DNA of 6,490 nucleotides from Bacteroidota bacterium. GTDB taxonomy: Bacteria; Bacteroidota; Rhodothermia; Rhodothermales; JAAAOL01. The number at the start of each line of letters is the position of its first letter. The stretch's first letter is position 1. The stretch spans positions 1 to 6,490 of the forward strand of contig JAAAOL010000081.1 in assembly GCA_009908885.1 (NCBI GenBank), in the 5' to 3' direction. Positions 5,432 through 6,490 of the stretch are shown one piece after another. The translations under genes and the position numbers were made by a program. The notes under the pieces are model-generated. The model was given only the letters and a program-made list of their open reading frames with translations, did not search any database and was not told the DNA's origin.

Positions 5432-6073
5432 ATGGAGATCCCCGGTTCGGTATATCAGCGGCTCGTGTGGCTGCTACAGGTCATCATGCTCGTCGGCGCG
5501 GGCCTGTCCATCCTGGAGCAGCAGTGGCTCAATGCGGTGCTGATCCTCGGCATTCTGCTCCTGACCTTCGTGCCGATAGTGGTGACCCGGCGCCTTCAGT
5601 TTCCCGTGCCGCACGAGTTCGAGTTGTTGGCCATCCTGTTCCTCTTCGCCTCGCTCTACCTGGGCGAGATCCGGGAGTACTACGTGCGGTTCTGGTGGTG
5701 GGACCTCGTGCTTCACATGGGCTCAGCCTTCCTCCTCGGGATCGTGGGGTTCCTGCTCGTCTACGTGCTGAACCAGCAGGAGCGGGTCCACCTCGACATG
5801 ACGGCGAGCTTCGTCGCGCTGTTTGCGTTTGCCTTCGCCGTGGCGGGGGGCGCTCTCTGGGAGATCTTCGAGTACGTCATGGACACCGTCTTTGGGCTGA
5901 ACATGCAGAAGAGCGGGCTCGTGGACACCATGTGGGACCTGATCGTCAACACGGTGGGGGCGGGCGCGATGGCCGCCCTCGGCTACGTCTACATGAAGCA
6001 GGACCGCAGCTCGTTCGTGGAGCGATGGATACGGCGCCTGTCCGCGGCCTCAGAGTACCGAGACGAAGGCTGA
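5432..6073 (+). CDS. Polytopic membrane protein, DUF2238/YjdF-like (tentative)
   Basis: A 213-residue integral membrane protein of unknown function, starting MEIPGSVYQRL. Hydrophobic segments lie at about 11-28, 32-52, 63-79, 92-113, 124-142 and 168-187, ending in a charged cytoplasmic-type tail (VERWIRRL...YRDEG). Conserved-looking polar residues sit in or beside the membrane: WWWD (88-91) with His95, WEIFE (143-147, Glu144 and Glu147), Asp165 and WD (168-169). This WEIFE plus WD pattern recalls DUF2238 (inner membrane protein YjdF) and related VanZ-like membrane families. I rate that assignment as moderate and know no reaction for it. I chose ATG 5432 over an in-frame start at 5243 because hydrophobic, protein-like sequence begins there and the upstream 63 codons cover repeats. 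No Shine-Dalgarno sequence is visible. It stands alone on the plus strand and converges on the DUF2182 gene. Confidence 0.8.
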   Translation: MEIPGSVYQRLVWLLQVIMLVGAGLSILEQQWLNAVLILGILLLTFVPIVVTRRLQFPVPHEFELLAILFLFASLYLGEIREYYVRFWWWDLVLHMGSAFLLGIVGFLLVYVLNQQERVHLDMTASFVALFAFAFAVAGGALWEIFEYVMDTVFGLNMQKSGLVDTMWDLIVNTVGAGAMAALGYVYMKQDRSSFVERWIRRLSAASEYRDEG

Positions 6074-6175
6074 GTCCAGGCCGATAGGGACGAGCGCTGT
6101 CTTGCTGGCTGCGTCGCCGGGCGGCTTGACCCCGCAGAAGGCCGTCCCGGAGCCCTGTGCCGTCGCCGTGCCGTC

Positions 6176-6204
6176 GTGTCCGGATCTCAGTTCCGCCCGT
6201 CGTG
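6176..6204 (+). repeat. Dispersed repeat, copy 2
   Basis: Partner of 5146-5174: identical over 11 bases (6176-6186) and diverged by transitions only across the rest. It runs directly into CGTGATGCGT at 6201-6210, a 10-base word also present at 238-247 and, reversed, at 5382-5391. This copy therefore joins two of the repeat families seen in the other gaps. Confidence 0.5.
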
Positions 6205-6250
6205 ATGCGTCGTGGAGGCAGCGGGATGTTCGGAGCGCAGGTGGATGGGG

Positions 6251-6270
6251 CGCGTTTCTCGGCAAGCGCG
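6251..6270. other. Weak hairpin between convergent genes
   Basis: CGCGTTT at 6251-6257 can pair with AAGCGCG at 6264-6270 (six Watson-Crick pairs and one T-G wobble) around a 6-base loop. It lies 10 bases beyond the stop of the minus-strand gene and 178 bases after the stop of the plus-strand gene. A bidirectional terminator would fit that place, but there is no T run on either strand. The rest of the 6074-6279 gap shows only the dispersed repeat and a short direct repeat GTGCCGTCG (6157 and 6168). Confidence 0.25.
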
Positions 6271-6279
6271 GGCGTGCCG

Positions 6280-6490
6280 TCAAAGCAGCGCGCTGATGAG
6301 TAGCCAACCGCCCCAGCCGAGGAACCCGACGCCAGCCAGGCGGCCGACCCCGTCGCCCGCCGGGACCACCTTCTCGATTAGGCACAGCGCCGTGAGTGCG
6401 GCCATCCAGAGCAGGTTCATCACCCCGAGCACGAACATGAGTGCCATCATCGCCCAGCAGCAGCCCGCGCAGTTCCAGCCGTGGCGCAGG
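6280..6490 (-). CDS. DUF2182 putative metal-binding membrane protein, C-terminal fragment
   Basis: On the minus strand, 69 codons are visible, ending at TGA (6282-6280); the 5' part lies beyond the window. The fragment begins LRHGWNCAGCCWAMMALMF, a close match to the conserved core of DUF2182 (GLxHGxxCxGCCW), with Cys7, Cys10 and Cys11 of the visible part. MNLLWMAALTAL then completes a membrane segment (about 13-36), a short IEKVVPAGD loop follows, and a last membrane segment (about 52-69) ends in SALL. DUF2182 proteins are described as predicted metal-binding integral membrane proteins of unknown reaction and often sit beside DUF1326 proteins. That neighbour, if present, would be outside this window. 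The reading frame on the plus strand here (6102-6296) has no protein-like character. Confidence 0.9.
   Translation of the reverse strand, partial: LRHGWNCAGCCWAMMALMFVLGVMNLLWMAALTALCLIEKVVPAGDGVGRLAGVGFLGWGGWLLISALL

Noticed and set aside
6102..6296. 64-codon plus-strand frame between the convergent genes
   Set aside because: It overlaps the end of the DUF2182 gene on the other strand, contains the dispersed repeat and has no motif.

Overview
This is a GC-rich (roughly two-thirds G+C by eye) bacterial chromosomal window. It carries four main coding regions, two of them cut by the window edges, separated by unusually repeat-laden intergenic gaps. Lineage is inferred only: a permease fused to an M1 peptidase, high GC, a weak or absent Shine-Dalgarno signal at two of the three visible starts, and gaps filled with 7- and 8-base periodic words together suggest a Bacteroidota/Rhodothermota-type bacterium. 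No rRNA or other taxonomic marker is present.

Layout. Bases 3-155 (+) are the last 50 codons of an AraC-family regulator. Bases 156-530 are a gap with three heptamer-periodic repeat patches and one sigma70-like promoter candidate. Bases 531-1448 (+) encode a complete ABC ATPase. It overlaps by 4 bp (ATGA) a 1194-residue membrane protein at 1445-5029 (+), which joins two ABC-2 permease halves to a C-terminal M1 zinc-aminopeptidase-like domain. Bases 5030-5431 are a second repeat-rich gap with two perfect inverted repeats, an octamer array and a heptamer array. Bases 5432-6073 (+) encode a 213-residue polytopic membrane protein, tentatively DUF2238/YjdF-like. Bases 6074-6279 separate it from a convergent gene at 6280-6490 (-), the C-terminus of a DUF2182 putative metal-binding membrane protein.

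How the genes work together. The ATPase and permease-peptidase are translationally coupled and very probably form one transport machine: the ATPase powers two permease halves supplied by a single polypeptide, with a peptidase-like domain tethered at the membrane, probably on the outer face. The substrate cannot be read from sequence. The AraC fragment is upstream on the same strand, but a link to the transporter is unproven.

Most interesting signals: (1) the M1 domain keeps its zinc ligands and general base but has Phe1021 where the catalytic Tyr of the YxKG motif is expected, and it lacks a GAMEN motif; (2) all three gaps share short periodic word families (ACGNNNN heptamers, GTCYGNG heptamers, CAACCYTT and TGGACGTR octamers, and the common octamer CGTGATGC), which look like a lineage-specific interspersed repeat system confined to non-coding DNA.
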